64,000 nt of DNA from Klebsiella sp. WP3-W18-ESBL-02 (lineage in GTDB: Bacteria; Pseudomonadota; Gammaproteobacteria; Enterobacterales; Enterobacteriaceae), in the NCBI RefSeq assembly GCF_014168815.1, contig NZ_AP021972.1, forward strand, positions 62,001-126,000, in the 5' to 3' direction. The first letter of the stretch is position 1. Each line of letters starts with the position of its first letter. The position numbers were made by a program, and so were the translations under genes. The notes under the pieces were generated by a model. The model was not told where the DNA came from. It saw only the letters and a program-made list of their open reading frames with translations, and did no database searches. This document shows positions 63,277-64,000 of this stretch, piece after piece.

Positions 63277-63474
63277 GTGATAATCCTGCGAGTACCTGAA
63301 ACCCTCAGCGATTATCTGATTGAGTTGATAACTCCATTTAGAATTCTTAATGAATGCCGCGTGCCTGCGGGAGATAAAAGAGGACGTTATTTTCTTCCTG
63401 ATGAGGTGTCAATATTACCGGTATTGGGAAAATTTTTCGTCCGTAATATACCCGTGATCATTGAAGACGCTTGA
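63277..63474 (+). other. Short open frame upstream of the IS, possible remnant
   Basis: A 65-codon frame from a GTG. The product is not recognised. It lies between lafZ and the IS630 element, where a lateral flagellin promoter region or gene might be expected. No ribosome-binding site is clear. It could be a chance frame or a fragment. Confidence 0.25.
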
Positions 63475-63505
63475 TTTTTCAGCAACAGGAGATCATGCTG
63501 TCCCC

Positions 63506-64000
63506 ATGAAAATCTTTATCACTGACCAACAAAAAGCTGAACTTGAGCGTCTTCATGACTCCAGTCGTGATAAGCGCGTTTGCGATCGCATTAAAGCCAT
63601 TCTTCTGGCCTCCGAGGGCTGGAGTTCGGCCATGATCGCTCAGGCTTTACGCCTGCATCAGACTACTGTTGACCACCATATCAGCGAGTTTCTGAACAAA
63701 GGCAAGCTGAAGCCCGAAAATGGCGGCTCAGACAGCAAACTCAGCGCTGAACAAACGGCTTTTTTAATCAGCCACTTATCCGACAATTTATTTTACCATA
63801 CCCGTGATATTGTCGCGTTTGTCGCGCGGACATGGAACATCGTTTTCAGCATTCCGGGAATGAATAAGTGGCTGCACCGGAACGGCTTCACCTATAAAAA
63901 ACCGTCAGGCGTCCCGCATAAATTCAGTGAAGAGAAACAAAAGCAATTCATTGAATATTATGAGGAACTCAAAGCCACCGCAGGTGATGAACCGGTTCTT
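63506..64000 (+). mobile_element. IS630-family transposase (5' part, runs off the window)
   Basis: An open frame of 165 codons that continues past the window. The first 100 residues hold an HTH (WSSAMIAQALRLHQTTVDHHISEFLNKG), followed by FSIPGMNKWLHRNGFTYKKPSG, both typical of enteric IS630-type transposases. The DDE catalytic residues lie beyond the edge. AGGAG at 63487-63491 precedes by 14 bases. The left end of the element must lie between about 63440 and 63505, but no inverted repeat can be confirmed without the right end. Confidence 0.88.

Overview
The window looks like a chromosomal stretch of a member of the Enterobacteriaceae (Citrobacter/Enterobacter/Kluyvera-like; the genus cannot be fixed from this sequence). 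Supporting signs are a fairly high GC content, Escherichia/Citrobacter-type REP elements in many gene gaps, typical CRP sites, and close relatives of enteric genes (murQP, a YicL-like transporter, Bcr-type and RND exporters). No rRNA, tRNA or CRISPR was seen.

Layout. (1) 1-4.9 kb: a LysR-family regulator with two helix-turn-helix domains diverges from an operon for the lower gallate/4,5-protocatechuate pathway (galB hydratase, galC aldolase, galD tautomerase) plus an NAD(P)-dependent dehydrogenase; no ring-cleavage dioxygenase is present here. (2) 4.9-9.8 kb: a small secreted protein, an Rpn-family nuclease, an EamA exporter and murP-murQ for MurNAc uptake and use. (3) 9.9-20.6 kb: an export block with a Bcr/CflA-type MFS pump, an RND tripartite pump (EefABC-like) with its TetR regulator, a GNAT acetyltransferase, and a DHA2 MFS pump diverging from another TetR regulator. 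(4) 20.6-30.4 kb: a beta-glycan (possibly mannan or glucomannan) utilisation locus with a secreted modular GH5 enzyme, a LamB-type porin, two lactose/cellobiose-family EIIC permeases, one EIIB, one EIIA, a GH1 phospho-glycosidase and a LacI regulator. Two identical 14-bp palindromes mark its promoters. (5) 30.4-31.9 kb: a small unknown gene and a secreted LprI-like protein.

(6) 31.9-63.2 kb: a nearly complete Flag-2 (lateral flagella) cluster. lfiM-N-P-Q-R-lfhB-lfhA run left. lafK-lfiE-F-G-H-I-J run right, followed by modification genes: a glycosyltransferase, a reduced FliB/LafV-like methylase, and an AT-richer pair encoding a KpsS/KpsC-like sugar transferase and an SGNH-fold protein. lfgN-lfgM and lfgA run left; lfgB to lfgL and lafW run right behind a near-perfect sigma-54 promoter. 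The segment ends with a leftward ToxRS-like membrane regulator pair in the place of lafZ. (7) 63.2-64 kb: a short leftover region and the start of an IS630-family transposase, where the flagellin gene lafA would be expected.

How it works together. The GH5 enzyme would cut polysaccharide outside the cytoplasm, the porin and PTS would import and phosphorylate oligosaccharides, and GH1 would hydrolyse them under LacI and CRP control. In Flag-2, LafK with RpoN would turn on hook-basal-body genes, and the extra enzymes probably decorate the lateral filament. All structural Flag-2 genes in the window read through without frameshifts. The most novel-looking parts are the KpsS-like/SGNH insert, the two-permease glycan locus with its operators, and the ToxRS-like pair.
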